DNA of 64,000 bases from Nibrella saemangeumensis (GCF_039541915.1 NZ_BAABHD010000030.1:124001-188000); one strand, 5' to 3'. Numbered from the stretch's first letter, positions 25,591 through 35,161 are shown. Notes: generated by a model from the letters alone, not told the origin. Translations and numbers: made by a program.

Positions 25591-25692
25591 GAAATCAACA
25601 TTTGAGCGGACGAAACGACTAAAATTTAGCCAGGTGCATTAAACTTTGTTGGTCATTTCGTCCGCTCAAATGTTGATTTCGTCCGTACGCGG
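25591..25692. promoter_or_regulatory. Long inverted repeat with repeated CGGACGAAA boxes
   Basis: A perfect 25-bp inverted repeat, arms 25591-25615 and 25656-25680, has 40 bases between them. The box CGGACGAAA occurs once on the + strand (left arm) and twice on the - strand (right arm and a further copy ending near 25688), the last two spaced by about 20 bases. It lies in the divergent gap between the receiver-HTH gene and the 130-residue protein gene and looks like a regulator-binding array. Confidence 0.7.
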
Positions 25693-25798
25693 TTGACTCA
25701 AACGGTTCCTTTCCCGTAGTTTCCATTCGGCATGCGGCCCAAGGGCGGCATGTGCTGTTCAGCGTTAAACTTTTTCAGACCGTTTATCATCTCTACTT

Positions 25799-26191
25799 AT
25801 GGAAGCTTCAAACCCTACGTACTATATGCCGGTCGCCGAAACCCAAGCCGTCGTCATGGACTGGGTCAAGGCCACCGAAGAGTTTTACCAGCGATACTTT
25901 CAGATCAACGAAGTTATCAACGGGGCGCAACGGGCGCGCTATAGTCGCCCCCGGAAAAAGGCGTTTTCTGACCGTGCGCATAATCCCGATAAAATGCAAG
26001 CGTTGCTAAAGCTGCGAAAGCAGATGAGTGATGTACTGACCACGCTGATGGTCGACATGACAGCCCCTAAACCGGTCAGGCAGCCCGAGTCATCAAAGCC
26101 GGGCAAGCTGATGGTCCATACCCGGTTGCTGGAAGACTTAAACCGCAATGTTGCGCATGAATTGAGCCGGTTGACCAGCCCGCAGGCGTAG
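25799..26191 (+). CDS. Hypothetical protein
   Basis: A 130-residue protein, probably cytoplasmic, with no signal peptide and mixed helical character. Basic patches (RARYSRPRKKAFSDRAH) and a C-terminal helix (LLEDLNRNVAHELSRL) stand out. I do not recognise the family. It starts with ATG at 25799; shadow frames overlap it. The gap upstream carries the CGGACGAAA inverted repeat shared with the divergent receiver-HTH gene, so the two may be under common control. A terminator hairpin follows and separates it from dnaG. Confidence 0.6.
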   Translation: MEASNPTYYMPVAETQAVVMDWVKATEEFYQRYFQINEVINGAQRARYSRPRKKAFSDRAHNPDKMQALLKLRKQMSDVLTTLMVDMTAPKPVRQPESSKPGKLMVHTRLLEDLNRNVAHELSRLTSPQA

Positions 26192-26213
26192 TTCCCTTCC
26201 CTGTATACAGTTG

Positions 26214-26250
26214 TCCCGGCTAGTGGTCAACCCACTGAGCCGGGATTGTT
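26214..26250. terminator. Bidirectional terminator
   Basis: TCCCGGCT and AGCCGGGA form an 8-bp stem with further pairing inside (GTGG/CCAC), followed by TTGTTTT. It lies between a convergent hypothetical gene (+) and dnaG (-). Confidence 0.8.
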
Positions 26251-28284
26251 TTATCCGGATATTACGGTCCCCAACAGCTTGGCAATTTCCATATCAACCC
26301 GCTTGAAGTGCATATACTCCAGCATATATTGATCAGACTCAGCCGGATTGGCGGTTTGGCTGATCAACTGTTTCAGCCGCACCATCTGCTGCTCTGCCAG
26401 TAGTTTCTTGATCCGCAGAATATTTCCATAAGCTGAATCGGCCAGAATAGCCACTTCTTCTTCCCTGGGTACAATGATCTCGTGTTTGAGCCAGCCGTCG
26501 CTGAGTTCATAGCGGGGGGTAGTTAGCGTAATCGCTTCATGCTGGAGGAGGGTATCCGGTTGACTCAGGAAGTGGCCGGAGGTCAGTATATCACCCCGTT
26601 GAAAAGCTTCCCGGAACAGGGTCAGCATCAGGTCGTAGGGCGCGTATTGAAACTGAATATCGCCCAGTTCGCTCAGCATATAATGGCAGAGCGAGATACC
26701 GGGCTCCAGTTCACGGGCACCATAGTTGATCAGCAGCCGGATGCATTCTTCCTCCTGGTACGACAGAGGGCTGCGTGTTCCTTTGGTAGTTGTTGGCGTT
26801 TTAGGGGTTACCGGAGCCGGAATATCGTAAGGGGGAGCATCTATCTCCAGCCCGTTCAGCAGCGCGTTTATATCGTCGAGAGAGGGGTCACCGCCGGCCG
26901 GGGCGGGCGAATCGGGAACTAACCCTCTGGCCGGCGTCGTTTTCTGGCGCTCATAATCACGGGCTTTCTGTTCCTGTTGTTTGCGGATTAGGCGATTCCC
27001 TTCGCTGATCAGCGTCTGCTCATCCACCTGGAGTTGCTGCGAGGTAGTCCGGAAAAACACCTGCCGCTTGATGGGGTCCGGTATCCTCACGATACTCCCC
27101 ACCACCTCGGCAATGACTTCCGCCCGCTTGAACGGATTATCGCCGGCATCGCGCAGCAACGTATCGGTTTTAAAGGTAATAAAGTCGAGGGTATTCCGGC
27201 GCAGGTGGTCACGGAAAGCCTCCGCCCCAACTTTCCGCACGTAGCTGTCCGGGTCGTCGCCGTCGGGAAAGTTGGCTACGCTCACATTAAGGCCTTCTTC
27301 CAGCACCATATCCAGCCCGCGCAGGGCCGCTTTGATACCGGCGGCATCGCCGTCGTACAGAATCGTTACATTTTGGGTAAAGCGGCTGATCAGACGAATC
27401 TGCTCAATGGTCAATGACGTTCCCGACGAAGCCACAACGTTTTTAATGCCTGCCTGGTAGAGCGAGAGCACATCGGTATACCCTTCGGTCAGGTAACAGA
27501 CGTCTTCCTGCCGGATGGTCTGCTTTGCCTGGTAGATACCGTACAATACCTGACTTTTGTGATAAACCTCCGTCTCGGGCGAATTTATGTATTTGGGCTG
27601 CGACTTATCGGTTTTTAAGATTCGGGCGCCAAAGGCAATCACCCGCCCGGCCACGTTATGGATCGGGAAGATGACGCGGCCCCGGAACCGGTCGTATACC
27701 TTGCCGCCTTCTTTAGCCAGCACCAGTCCGGCCTTTTCCAAAAGGGCCGTATTATAACCTTTCCGCTGCGCTTCGTCCAGCAAGGCACTCCATTGGTCAA
27801 CACTATAACCCAGGTCAAACGCTTCGATGGTGGGGTTGGTGAAGCCCCGCTCCCGGAAGTAGCTCAGGCCGATGCTTTGTCCCTCTTCAGTGCGGGTCAG
27901 CGTTTCCTGGTAAAAGGTTTTGGCAAAATTCAGGATGATGAACAGGCTCTCCCGCTCGTTCTGGCGGATCTGTTCTTCGGGCGTGGCTTCCTGCTCCTGA
28001 ATCTCGATGTTGTACTTTTTCGCCAGAAAGCGCAGCGCTTCGCCGTAACCGATATTTTCGACATCCATGACAAACCGAACCGAATCACCGGCTTTGCCGC
28101 AGCCAAAGCATTTATAGATCTGACGGGTGGGATTGACGTTGAACGAAGGCGTTTTCTCGTTGTGGAACGGGCAGCAGGCAATGTAATTGCTACCCCGCTT
28201 TTTGAGTGAAACAAAATCACCCACTACTTCTACAATATCAGCAGCCTGACGGATGCGGTCGACGGTTTCTTCAGGAATGCGCAT
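26251..28284 (-). CDS. dnaG: DNA primase
   Basis: DnaG synthesises RNA primers for replication. The 677-residue protein begins with the CHC2 zinc finger (CCPFHNEKTPSFNVNPTRQIYKCFGCG, near residues 38-65). The primase core and TOPRIM domain follow: EGYTDVLSLYQAG with catalytic Glu, then ILYDGDAAGIKAALRG with the DxD-like acidic pair. A Pro/Thr-rich linker (about 440-520) precedes the C-terminal helicase-binding domain. Length is typical of Bacteroidota. The ATG at 28284 gives the expected N-terminus (MRIPEETVDRIRQAADIVEVVGDFV). A promoter lies 50-83 bases upstream. Confidence 0.97.
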   Translation of the reverse strand: MRIPEETVDRIRQAADIVEVVGDFVSLKKRGSNYIACCPFHNEKTPSFNVNPTRQIYKCFGCGKAGDSVRFVMDVENIGYGEALRFLAKKYNIEIQEQEATPEEQIRQNERESLFIILNFAKTFYQETLTRTEEGQSIGLSYFRERGFTNPTIEAFDLGYSVDQWSALLDEAQRKGYNTALLEKAGLVLAKEGGKVYDRFRGRVIFPIHNVAGRVIAFGARILKTDKSQPKYINSPETEVYHKSQVLYGIYQAKQTIRQEDVCYLTEGYTDVLSLYQAGIKNVVASSGTSLTIEQIRLISRFTQNVTILYDGDAAGIKAALRGLDMVLEEGLNVSVANFPDGDDPDSYVRKVGAEAFRDHLRRNTLDFITFKTDTLLRDAGDNPFKRAEVIAEVVGSIVRIPDPIKRQVFFRTTSQQLQVDEQTLISEGNRLIRKQQEQKARDYERQKTTPARGLVPDSPAPAGGDPSLDDINALLNGLEIDAPPYDIPAPVTPKTPTTTKGTRSPLSYQEEECIRLLINYGARELEPGISLCHYMLSELGDIQFQYAPYDLMLTLFREAFQRGDILTSGHFLSQPDTLLQHEAITLTTPRYELSDGWLKHEIIVPREEEVAILADSAYGNILRIKKLLAEQQMVRLKQLISQTANPAESDQYMLEYMHFKRVDMEIAKLLGTVISG

Positions 28285-28334
28285 TACGGCTGGATTAAAA
28301 CAGTACCAGGACGCCCTACTACAGGAGTCTACAC

Positions 28335-28367
28335 CAAATTTACGGTAAATCTTATCGGGTGGACAAA
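28335..28367 (-). promoter_or_regulatory. Promoter for dnaG
   Basis: On the - strand: TTTG (28367-28364), a 21-base spacer and TAAATTTG (28342-28335). Confidence 0.5.
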
Positions 28368-28466
28368 CAACTTATTCTGCCAACAATTTTTATTTGTAAC
28401 AAACTGGCAGTGATTTTGCTCTTTTCCTTATGAATCAGTAGTATAGCCTGTGAATGTCTACCCCAT

Positions 28467-29879
28467 ATGATGATGGACCAAATTCTACCACAACCTCCCC
28501 TTCTATATACAGCACCAGTTACCAGGATTCTGAGCCGGCCTGCTATCAGCACGCTGGTCCTGCTGAGCCTGCTGCTGTTTCAGCGCTGTAAGCAAACAAC
28601 AGACCCGGTAAAACCGCAAAGCCAGACCGTTGAGTCGTTTAATGCCGATGTTGCGCTGAAATGGTCAGATCTACACCTGAGACTGATCAGAACGAGTCCG
28701 GGCTTTACCCCACCGGTAGCGGCCCGTACGTTCGGCTACGCGGGCGTTACCCTCTACGAGGCATTGGTACCGGGTATGACGGGTCACCGCTCGCTGGTTG
28801 GGCAGCTTCAGGGGCTTACGCAATTACCGCAGCCCGAAACGGGTAAAGCTTACCATTGGGCTCTAAGCGCCAATGCTGCACAGGCCAGCATCCTCAGAAA
28901 CCTGTTTGCCAATACGCCAACTGCGAATAAAACGCGTATTGATTCCCTGGAGAATGCGCTTCTGACAACGTTCAAAGATAAAAATAACGAAATTAATGAG
29001 CGTTCTATCAGCTTTGGCCGGAGTATTGCTCAGGCCGTTTTTGAGTGGTCGAAAAGCGACGGCGGGCATGAAGGATACAACCGCAATTTTCCTGCCGATT
29101 TTAAGGTACCATCGTTTCCCGGCTCCTGGCAACCCACCGAAAACGGCCGACAGATTCCCATGCAGCCTTACTGGGGTAACAACCGCCTGTTCCTGGCTGC
29201 GAACGGCAATCTTCCGATGCCACAACCGCTGGAGGCATCCACGGATCTGAAATCGCAGTACTTTGCCCAGTATCTGGAAGTATACACCAAAAACAAGGCG
29301 CTGACCCAGGCCGAGAAGGAAATTGCCGTCTGGTGGGCCGATGATCCAAGTGAAACCTTTACGCCCCCCGGTCATTCGTATAACCTGGGCCGGATTGCCA
29401 TCAAAGCGTCAAAAGCCAATCTGGCGAAAGCGGCCGAAACGCTGGCCCGAACCGGCATAACCGTAGCCGATGCCTTTACGCTATGCTGGAAATGCAAATA
29501 CAAGTTTTTCAACGAGCGTCCGTACACCTTTGTCCGGCGGGCTATCGATCCCGCCTGGGTTCCGTTCTGGCCGGCTCCGCCGTTTCCGGGCTATACCTCC
29601 GGCCATGCCACGCAATCGGCAGCCGCAGCTACTGTACTGGCCGATCTGTACGGCAACAACTTCGCGTTTACAGACGATTCCCACGTAGGCCGCGCCCGCG
29701 ATGTCCAGCGAAATGTTGACTTTAAAGCCAGAGCTTACGATTCGTTTTGGGAAGCCGCAGAGGAATCGGCCCGTTCCCGCTTTCTGGGCGGTATTCACAC
29801 CCGGCAGGATAACGAAATAGGGCTCGTTGAAGGCCGGAAGATCGGTCGGAACATAAATACGCTTAGCTGGCGCAGATAA
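28467..29879 (+). CDS. Vanadium-dependent haloperoxidase/PAP2-like lipoprotein
   Basis: A 470-residue exported protein of the vanadium haloperoxidase/PAP2 acid phosphatase superfamily. The oxyanion-binding triad of motifs is visible: K-x6-RP in KYKFFNERPYT, then PSGH-like GYTSGHATQSAA, then SRFLGGIHTRQDNEIGL with the last His. The N-terminal hydrophobic segment ends in LLLFQRC (Cys near residue 41), which could be a lipoprotein site, though the lipobox is weak. Halide oxidation, phosphatase activity or neither cannot be told from sequence. Three ATGs in a row open the frame. A 20-bp perfect hairpin terminator follows. Confidence 0.88.
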   Translation: MMMDQILPQPPLLYTAPVTRILSRPAISTLVLLSLLLFQRCKQTTDPVKPQSQTVESFNADVALKWSDLHLRLIRTSPGFTPPVAARTFGYAGVTLYEALVPGMTGHRSLVGQLQGLTQLPQPETGKAYHWALSANAAQASILRNLFANTPTANKTRIDSLENALLTTFKDKNNEINERSISFGRSIAQAVFEWSKSDGGHEGYNRNFPADFKVPSFPGSWQPTENGRQIPMQPYWGNNRLFLAANGNLPMPQPLEASTDLKSQYFAQYLEVYTKNKALTQAEKEIAVWWADDPSETFTPPGHSYNLGRIAIKASKANLAKAAETLARTGITVADAFTLCWKCKYKFFNERPYTFVRRAIDPAWVPFWPAPPFPGYTSGHATQSAAAATVLADLYGNNFAFTDDSHVGRARDVQRNVDFKARAYDSFWEAAEESARSRFLGGIHTRQDNEIGLVEGRKIGRNINTLSWRR

Positions 29880-29888
29880 TTCGTCTCT

Positions 29889-29933
29889 AAAACAGAAGCG
29901 GCCCCGGTACAGTACCGGGGCCGCTTCTGTTTT
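29889..29933. terminator. Long bidirectional hairpin terminator
   Basis: A perfect stem of about 20 bp (AACAGAAGCGGCCCCGGTA with its complement) around a 3-base loop is flanked by A- and T-rich ends. It separates the convergent haloperoxidase-like and amidophosphoribosyltransferase genes. Confidence 0.92.
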
Positions 29934-29946
29934 AGACTTAAAAGCG

Positions 29947-31783
29947 CTAGNTTGCCGCCTTCCGTTGGGTAGTCACCCGTAAAGTACCAGTCACCGATGT
30001 GGTTCGGGCAGGCGCGGTGCAGGTTATCCACTGTCTGGTACACCACGGCTACCTCGGCGCTCAGGTCTTTGGGTGTTATGATCTGGGCTATTTTCTGCGA
30101 CACCTCCTGATACGTAAACGGCTCAAAAAGGGCTTTTACATAATTTTTCTGACTGGCATTACCCGACTCGATAGCGACTACGCACTGGGCATATACTTCA
30201 TCAACGAGATCATCCAGGCCACGCTCCTTCAGTAGTTCAAGTATCGCCCGGAAAGCCACAAACTCCTTTACCTTTGACATATCAATGCCGTAGCAGTCCG
30301 GGAAGCGAATCTGCGGGGCCGATGATACAATGATAATTTTCTTCGGGCCGAGCCGGTCGAGCATCCGCAGAATGCTTTTCTCCAGCGTCGTTCCCCGCAC
30401 GATGGAGTCATCCACAACCACAATATTGTCTTTCCCTTTTTTGATTACCTCGAACGTGGTATCATACACATGCGCCACCATATCCTCACGGTGTGCGTCG
30501 TCGGTGATGAAGGTGCGGAGCTTTACATCCTTCGAAACCAGCTTCTCAATCCGGGGCCGGAACGACAGGACTTTTTCCAGGTCCTGCTCAAACAGAATGC
30601 CTTCCATGATGGCCTTCTTCCGCTGCTTGGCCAGATAATCCTCCAAACCTTCTACCATGCCAAAGAACGCAGTCTCGGCGGTGTTCGGAATGTAAGAGAA
30701 AACGGTATTTTCGAGATCGTAGTCGATTTCTTCCAGAATCTGCGGTACCAGCAACCGCCCGAGCATTTTGCGCTCGTTGTAGATATCCGGATCGGTGGCG
30801 CGGGAGAAGTAGATGCGTTCAAAGCTGCAGGAACGCTTCTCAATCGGCTTGATGAATTCGTACTCGTCGTATTCGCCGTACTTATCGATAATGAGGGCGT
30901 GCCCCGGTTCGACTTCCTTAATCTGACTGTATTCGACATTAAAAGCCGTTTTGATGGCCGGCTTCTCCGACGCGACTACCACTACTTCATCGTCGGCATA
31001 ATAATACGCCGGGCGGATACCAGCCGGATCACGAGCCACAAAAGCCGCCCCGTAGCCGGTCATTCCCGCCATAGCATACCCGCCGTCGAAATCGCGGCAC
31101 GAGCGGTACAGCACCCGCTGGAGGTCCATGTTATCTTCAATGATATCCGACAGGTCAGGGTTTTCGTAAATACCTTTAAACCGGTCGAATACCCGCTGGT
31201 TCTCTTCGTCGAGGAAGTGTCCGATCTTCTCCATCACCGTTACGGTGTCGACCAGTTCTTTCGGATGCTGACCCAGGGAGACGAGTTTATCGAACAGCTC
31301 ATCCACATTGGTCATGTTGAAGTTACCGGCTACGACCAGGTTACGGCTCCGCCAGTTATTCTGGCGCAGCATCGGATGGCAGTTTTCAATTTCGTTGGCA
31401 CCGTGGGTACCGTAACGGAGGTGACCCAGCCAGACCTCGCCCGTAAACGCAGCGTTCTCCTGCAGCCAGCGGGCATCGCGGATATGCTCTTTGTTGCCTT
31501 TCAGCGCTTTCTTGAACTTCTTGTTAATCTTCTGAAAGATATGCGCCACCGGTTGTGAATCGACAGAACGATAGCGGCTGATGTAGCGGTGTCCGGGCGG
31601 AACGTCAATCTTGATGTTGGCAACTCCGGCTCCGTCCTGCCCCCGGTTTACCTGCTTTTCCATGAGCAGGTAGAGTTTGTTAGCCGCGTAAAGGGGTGTT
31701 TTGTATTTGTCGATGTAGTACTGATATGGCTTGCGCAGACGAATCATTGCAATGCCGCACTCATGTTTGATGGCGTCGCTCAT
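29947..31783 (-). CDS. Amidophosphoribosyltransferase (PurF-like), 3' end damaged by an N
   Basis: The protein transfers the glutamine amide to PRPP, the first step of purine synthesis. The class-II glutamine amidotransferase domain starts at MSDAIKHECGIAM with Cys9 (propeptide-like N-terminus), and GHLRYGTHG follows near residue 118. The PRPP-binding motif is IVVVDDSIVRGTT near residue 455. The reading frame is spoiled at position 29951 by an undetermined base N. Without it, GGC-AAC-TAG gives the ending PTEGGN and a stop at 29947-29949. With it, translation runs on through the terminator for about 50 nonsense residues. The N is therefore probably a spurious insertion; the protein would be 611 residues. 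It is the long Bacteroidota-type enzyme. Confidence 0.9.
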
Positions 31784-31806
31784 GAGGAGGTTTTTAGTGA
31801 TGAAAA

Positions 31807-31818
31807 GGTAACGTTACC
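31807..31818. promoter_or_regulatory. 12-bp palindrome in the purF-like leader
   Basis: GGTAACGTTACC is a perfect palindrome, flanked by AAAA and TG-TTTT, between the promoter and the ATG at 31783. It may be an operator of purine control; this is only an inference from position. Confidence 0.4.
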
Positions 31819-31849
31819 TGTTTTCTTTTCGTTCGGTGAAGCACTTGAA

Positions 31850-31878
31850 CAAAGTTAAGAATCCTGTAGAGTTATCAA
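31850..31878 (-). promoter_or_regulatory. Promoter for the purF-like gene
   Basis: On the - strand: TTG (31878-31876), an 18-base spacer and TAACTTTG (31857-31850). The leader is about 60 bases. Confidence 0.6.
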
Positions 31879-31914
31879 CGAGCCGGCCTGAGCTTTTTGA
31901 AACTTTAATCTGAA

Positions 31915-33399
31915 TCAGAGATTTGCAATCAGCCGTAATAACCAGTCCGGCTTCATAAACAGGATAATAATCGGTGCCACCAGCACGCCAATCAGCACCT
32001 GCCGGGCAACAGACGGTACAGGCCCATTTTCACGGCGGGTACTTACCTTGAAAAAGAGGAGATAGGGAATCTTCAGATAATAGAATAAGGAAATTACGGC
32101 ATTCAACACCCCCAGCCCAAACAGAACGAGCAGCCAGGGGTTTTCGGTGGTCTGGTAGGCCTGAAGCAAGGCAGAGAATGACAATAGCTTGGCCGTAAAG
32201 CCCACCGTAGGCGGCAGGCCGGTCAGGGCCAGCATCACTACGGTCATGGCAACCGCCAGCAGCGGCCGGCCGGCACCCAACCCGGCAAAATCACCGATGC
32301 GCAGGCTGCCTGCCGTGCTCCGGGCAAACGCATCAATCAGAAAAAAGGCGGCCAGGTTAATGAACAGATACGTAGCGACGTAAAAGGTAGCCGCCTGAAA
32401 GCCGCTCTCGTTAAACGCCACCACCCCGACCAGGATAAACCCGGCATGTGCAATGGTCGAGTACGCCAGCAGCCGCTTGGCATCTGTTTGCCAGAGCGCC
32501 GATAAATTACCGAGCGTAATACTGGCCAGCGCAATCACGGCTAAGGGGGTTTGCAACTCGCCCGGCAGGGCCGACACCAGCCGCATCAGCACCAGCAGCC
32601 CAGCCGCTTTGGGACCAATGGAGAAGAACGCGGCTACGGGCACCGGAGCGGCATCGTAGGCGTCCGGCGTCCAGATGTGAAAGGGCACCAGGGATAATTT
32701 GAACAACAGACCGGCCAGCGTCAGCATACTGGCCAGCGCGACCACGACCGGCCCATTTTTTGCCAATTCGACGCCGAACACAGTGCTGGTAATATCCAGC
32801 GTGCCGGTCATACCGTACAGCAGCGACATCCCGTACAGCATAATAGCCGAGCTAACCGCCCCGAACAACAGGTATTTAATACTCCCTTCGGCCGCTTTAC
32901 GGCTGGTTGTCAGCGCCGTCAGCAGATACGAGCAGATCGACACCAGTTCCAGGCTCAGGTAGATCGCAAGCAGGTTGGTTGCCATGGTCATGATAAACAA
33001 CCCAAGCACCAGCGCCGTCAATAGCGAATACCACTCAACAGGAAGCCTGTCTGCCGGCTGGTACAGGTCCTCTTCTGCCGTACCAAAAGCCTCATAGGCA
33101 ACAACAGCCACCGCCCCAAGGATAATAACTACTTTGAAGAAGACGGCCTGATCATCCAGAAAGAGAAGATGCAGAAATAAAAATCCGCGCAACGGCTGCA
33201 AAACGGCCCAACAGCCGGCGACCAGTAGCGCGCCGATACTGAGAACGGCCAGCCAGCGACGGGTCTGTTGGGGTGATGCTGCCCGCGACAGGAGTAATTC
33301 AGCAACCAGGAGTCCCGCGAAAGCCACCGAAAGCCATACCTCCGGCCCAAAGCCGCCCAGACTATCCAGTATATCCTGTAATTGGTCGCGAAGTTGCAA
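31915..33399 (-). CDS. nuoN: NADH-quinone oxidoreductase subunit N
   Basis: NuoN is a proton-pumping antiporter-like subunit of respiratory complex I. The 494-residue protein has about 14 transmembrane segments and the family motifs: the Glu of the membrane channel in YLSLELVSICSYLLTA, then the Lys in LLFKLSLVPFHIWTPDAYDAAP. The first TTG (33426) lies inside a -7 element, so the TTG at 33399 (reading MQLRDQLQDIL) is taken as start. A complete promoter lies just upstream. No other nuo gene is in the window: nuoN stands alone between terC and the purF-like gene rather than ending a nuo operon. Confidence 0.93.
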   Translation of the reverse strand: MQLRDQLQDILDSLGGFGPEVWLSVAFAGLLVAELLLSRAASPQQTRRWLAVLSIGALLVAGCWAVLQPLRGFLFLHLLFLDDQAVFFKVVIILGAVAVVAYEAFGTAEEDLYQPADRLPVEWYSLLTALVLGLFIMTMATNLLAIYLSLELVSICSYLLTALTTSRKAAEGSIKYLLFGAVSSAIMLYGMSLLYGMTGTLDITSTVFGVELAKNGPVVVALASMLTLAGLLFKLSLVPFHIWTPDAYDAAPVPVAAFFSIGPKAAGLLVLMRLVSALPGELQTPLAVIALASITLGNLSALWQTDAKRLLAYSTIAHAGFILVGVVAFNESGFQAATFYVATYLFINLAAFFLIDAFARSTAGSLRIGDFAGLGAGRPLLAVAMTVVMLALTGLPPTVGFTAKLLSFSALLQAYQTTENPWLLVLFGLGVLNAVISLFYYLKIPYLLFFKVSTRRENGPVPSVARQVLIGVLVAPIIILFMKPDWLLRLIANL

Positions 33400-33423
33400 A
33401 GTGAATGGGTACGTAACGACAGG

Positions 33424-33454
33424 CAAAGGTAATATAGCGGGGGGCAGGGGGCAA
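33424..33454 (-). promoter_or_regulatory. Promoter for nuoN
   Basis: On the - strand: TTG (33454-33452), a 20-base spacer and TACCTTTG (33431-33424). It contains the TTG that opens the longest nuoN frame, which is evidence for the later start at 33399. Confidence 0.7.
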
Positions 33455-33506
33455 GGGGCCCGGAGTAAGAATTACAGGACGCTTACCCTCAGGCCCCTGC
33501 CGCTGC

Positions 33507-34331
33507 TTATATTACGCCCTCCCGTTCGGCCTGCTGACTGTAGGTGTTCAGCTCCACAGGTTTCTGGCTCCTGCGAATGCGCATGTTCAGGAATTCGACC
33601 AGCAGCGAGAAGGCAATGGCGAAGTAAAGATAGCCTTTCGGGACAGAGCCAATTTCCTGATTGAAGATGACGACATCGGCCAGGTGAGCCCCCTCGGCAA
33701 TCAGCATGAAGCCGATCATGATCAGGAAAGCCAGGCCCAGCATCTGAATACTGGGATGCTCATTGATAAAACGACCGACCGGCCCGGCGAAGAACAACAT
33801 GATCCCAACGGATACAACAATGGCGATCACAATAACCGTGTAATTCTGAGTCAGGCCCACCGCCGTCAGAATGGAGTCGATCGAGAAAACCATATCGATC
33901 AGAATAATCTGAAAGATAACACCGGCGACCCCTTTTTTCACGGCTGTTTTCACTACCGGCTTCCCTTCCTCCACCACATCGGCCTTTCCTTCCAGCTTAT
34001 GATGGATTTCCGAGGTAGCCTTATATAACAGAAACAGACCGCCCACAATCAGGATCACACTTTGCCCCGAAAAAGCCCCATCAAACAATTGACTGTTAAC
34101 CGTCGCAAACGGTTTACTCAGGGAGATAAGCAGGGAAACGGCGAACAGCAGGCCAATCCGAAAAAACATAGCGGCCAGCAGCCCAATGTTGCGGGCTTTG
34201 GCCTGCTCGGCCCGCGGCAGCTTATTGGCCGCGATAGAGATGAATATGATATTGTCGATACCTAAAACAACTTCCAAAAAAGTTAGCGTCAGAAGACTAA
34301 TGATAGCCTCTGCCGTAAATAAAGTCTCCAT
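33507..34331 (-). CDS. TerC-family membrane protein
   Basis: A 274-residue integral membrane protein of the TerC/Alx family, which includes metal-ion exporters such as those for Mn2+. Family motifs are FLEVVLGIDNIIFIS near residue 20 and IDMVFSIDSILTAVG near residue 145, each with the acidic residue that likely binds metal. About seven membrane segments. A - strand -7 element (TAGTTTTG, 34367-34360) lies about 30 bases before the ATG. Neighbours are nuoN downstream (108 bases between their likely coding ends) and divergent engB, with no functional link obvious. Substrate unknown. Confidence 0.9.
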   Translation of the reverse strand: METLFTAEAIISLLTLTFLEVVLGIDNIIFISIAANKLPRAEQAKARNIGLLAAMFFRIGLLFAVSLLISLSKPFATVNSQLFDGAFSGQSVILIVGGLFLLYKATSEIHHKLEGKADVVEEGKPVVKTAVKKGVAGVIFQIILIDMVFSIDSILTAVGLTQNYTVIVIAIVVSVGIMLFFAGPVGRFINEHPSIQMLGLAFLIMIGFMLIAEGAHLADVVIFNQEIGSVPKGYLYFAIAFSLLVEFLNMRIRRSQKPVELNTYSQQAEREGVI

Positions 34332-34555
34332 TTGTGCCTGTATACGTTAAAATCCAGTTCAAAACTACCCGGTATGCCAGTTTAGCGGCCGGTAAATTAT
34401 AGGAATGAACTATTAGGTAAGCGAAAGGTTCGGTGCTGGCCTGAGCGGTAGATAGATTGTTGAGGTGAATTGAGCTTCTGGTAGCCACAGGTTCGGCAAC
34501 ATTGCCGATTATCCGTATTCTTTTCGAACTTTGCGGCTGCAACCGGTCAGAACCT

Positions 34556-35161
34556 ATGAAAATCAATAGCGCCGAATTCGTTATCAGCAACAGTGATCCC
34601 CAAAAGTGCCCGCCCCCGAAAAAACCGGAATATGCCTTCATCGGCCGGTCCAACGTCGGTAAGTCGTCGCTGATCAATATGCTGACCGGTCGAAATTCAC
34701 TGGCCAAGACATCCGGACGACCGGGCAAAACCCAGCTCATCAACCATTTTATCATCAACAATGAATGGTTTCTCGTCGACCTGCCGGGCTATGGCTACGC
34801 TAAAGTCAGCAAAACCGATCGGGAAAACTGGGGTACCATGATTGATACTTACCTGACTACCCGCTCCAACCTGGTCTGCACGTTTGTGCTGGTCGACGCC
34901 CGCATTGATCCGCAGAAGATTGACCTGGAGTTTATGGCAAAGCTGGGCGAGAAAGGCCTGCCGTTTGTAATCGTATTCACAAAAACGGAGAAACTGAGCA
35001 AAACGGCCCTCCAGAAACAACTGGACCAATACCGCGAAACCATGCTGCAGACCTGGGAGGAAGTACCACAAATTTTCACCTCCTCAGCGACTTCGGGAGC
35101 CGGGCGCGACGAAATTTTAGCGTTTATTCAATCGCTCAATCAGGAGGTAAAAATTCCCTGA
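34556..35161 (+). CDS. engB: YihA/EngB ribosome-biogenesis GTPase
   Basis: EngB (YsxC/YihA) is an essential GTPase in assembly of the large ribosomal subunit. The 201-residue protein shows G1 GRSNVGKSS, G2 in the GKTQLINH region, G3 DLPGYGYAK and G4 TKTE. The canonical G4 is TKxD; Glu here is a conservative difference. The ATG at 34556 is chosen over the longer frame because MKINSAEFV aligns with EngB N-termini. A weak promoter (TTG 34502-34504, 21-base spacer, GAACTTTG with one mismatch) lies just upstream. The next gene encodes a DUF5606 protein. Confidence 0.94.
   Translation: MKINSAEFVISNSDPQKCPPPKKPEYAFIGRSNVGKSSLINMLTGRNSLAKTSGRPGKTQLINHFIINNEWFLVDLPGYGYAKVSKTDRENWGTMIDTYLTTRSNLVCTFVLVDARIDPQKIDLEFMAKLGEKGLPFVIVFTKTEKLSKTALQKQLDQYRETMLQTWEEVPQIFTSSATSGAGRDEILAFIQSLNQEVKIP

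Noticed and set aside
29939..29955. A natural C-terminal extension of the amidophosphoribosyltransferase
   Set aside because: It arises only by reading an N through a terminator hairpin and has no protein-like character.
30470..31558. A 362-residue frame on the + strand over the purF-like gene
   Set aside because: Antisense shadow of a gene with firm catalytic motifs.
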